Assembly: GCA_013399855.1 (NCBI GenBank)
Contig: VXAY01004337.1
Coordinates: 460,720 to 524,719, forward strand
DNA length: 64,000 nucleotides
From: Oxyruncus cristatus
Lineage: Eukaryota; Chordata; Aves; Passeriformes; Cotingidae
Reading direction: 5' to 3'
Under the pieces are notes generated by a model. That model did no database searches. It was not told where the DNA came from and saw nothing but the letters and a program-made list of their open reading frames with translations. This document shows positions 62,772 to 64,000 of the stretch, one piece after another. Made by a program: the position numbers and the translations under genes. Positions within the stretch are counted from its first letter, which is position 1, and each line of letters starts with the position of its first letter.

Positions 62772-64000
62772 TGTTGCAGTGCCTGCAGCAGCACTTCAGA
62801 AATGTGACTCACATCACAAAAAATCATCTCCTTGCTCATGACTGGTCAGATAATCATTGAACCTCCACGTCTTTGTCTTACGAGAGTATTGAGCACCTTC
62901 TCGTCTCAAAAAAGACAAGCCTTACTCTGTCATGTCAACTTTAACTTTTACTAAAAGTAAACACTGATAGAAAGCTGATGTTTTTATTGTAGTAAGTACT
63001 GAAGCATACAGACCTTGACTCATGTTAGCACTTTCAGGGATAATAAATACATTAACACTTCTTCATTGTCAATAACAAAACATACCTGCTCAGGCACATC
63101 TCAGCTTGTGAGCCCTAGAGCTTCTGTATTGGGAAGATAAAGTATATTCGATGTGGAGAGACTTAATCGGTAGCCACTGCTTTTTCCATCAAATATGTGT
63201 ACCTGCTTTTTCGTTCTTCCTTCATATTTTGTGGGGATAAAGACCAAAATAAACCCCAACACTAAAAAGTCCAGGGAGCTTAGGGCTGCTAAAAGCCCAA
63301 CAATTCTTCTCTGTTAAAAAATGGACTGTGAAAGCTTCTTCCCTGTTGTGTCGTGTATGCCCACTTCATGCGAATGAAGCTACTGAAAAAAGATTTCACC
63401 CCTTAGGAAATGTCTGCATGTTGGGATTAGTTATTGAAATGTCTAAGAACTGTCTGAATGCAACTTCATTCTGGTTTTTCATGATAGACTGTAACTTGGC
63501 GGCACTGAATTTCCATCTTCTCTGTATATTGTTATGCAGCTGTTGCTGGACTTCAGACTTGTCTGTGCCTTTATATAACAAGAACTTGTAAAAGTTTGGG
63601 AATTAGAAGTATTTTTCTTATTTATTAAGGTTGTTGCTTCTGATTTTCATTAGTTAAGGCTGAATTAGTGGGAAAAATCTTACATACTATAAAACAAAGG
63701 GAAATCTCTTAGTATTTATTATTGTAATTTATTGGAACTGAAAATATGGTTGACACTGTTGGGCTTGGCAGTGTTCAAATGCAGAGCAAAAAGATGATTT
63801 CAGCTATAGCTTGTAATTCAGGTGTAAGCCAAACTACAGAGGGTAAAAATGTTGAAGAACAATGAAATAGGTCACTATAAGCAAGATATCTTAGCTAAAT
63901 TCTGCACTTTTAAAAATCGTTTTGTGTTGCAAAGCAGGGTTTTGAAGAGGAATTTAAAGGAAAAAACTGCAGTGGGGTTGGAGAAACTCTTCTGAAGTAA

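Larger units (their letters stand above)
59943..64000 (+). other. PDZRN4: PDZRN4 intron 3 to window edge
   Basis: This is AT-rich intron sequence with G/T tracts at 60,191-60,248 and 62,730-62,771. No exon encoding the rest of PDZ domain 1 (expected to begin VNGKDLSKATHEEAVEAF-like) was found, so exon 4 should lie beyond base 64,000. Confidence 0.7.

Noticed and set aside
1..64000. CRISPR array, bacterial operon, tRNA or rRNA gene
   Set aside because: No regularly spaced repeats, no ribosome-binding-site gene clusters and no cloverleaf or rRNA signature were seen. The window is vertebrate nuclear DNA.

Overview
The window looks like bird nuclear DNA. It is AT-rich, with one large intron-bearing gene, a GC-rich CpG-island promoter, CR1 LINE fragments (the dominant avian retroposon) and an ERVL-type LTR of a kind common in birds. 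I cannot fix the species. The CR1 subfamily and the G/T-rich intron tracts would suit a neoavian, perhaps a songbird, but that is inference. There is no bacterial-style gene organisation, CRISPR array or operon.

Layout: bases 1-20,740 are intergenic or upstream DNA with no gene I can support. They carry an antisense ERVL-type LTR (about 6855-7425), a MIR-like SINE relic (about 12,025-12,140) and simple repeats. A CpG island (about 20,740-22,290) covers the 5' end of a plus-strand gene. It is interrupted by a 533-base assembly gap (21,066-21,598), which probably hides the start codon and the RING region. Three coding pieces join in one reading frame: the end of exon 1 (21,599-21,766), exon 2 (24,081-24,167) and exon 3 (27,854-27,958). 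They encode a coiled-coil-like linker and the first part of a PDZ domain, and best match PDZRN4 (LNX4), a RING/PDZ-family protein. From 27,959 to the right edge (more than 36 kb) I see only intron 3, with CR1 fragments, a MIR relic, a probable retroviral LTR-like block near 52.6-53.1 kb, G/T-rich low-complexity tracts and short perfect hairpins.

Only one protein-coding gene is supported, and it is incomplete at both ends: the gap takes its start, and its later exons lie beyond the window. I did not find a convincing undescribed system. The items most worth checking are the gap over exon 1, a perfect 18-bp inverted repeat in intron 3, a CpG-rich patch in intron 1, the one-codon-shorter PDZ loop, and the LTR-like block in intron 3. 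Most long ORFs here are no longer than chance would give in 64 kb. Homology calls are from memory of the families; no search was run.
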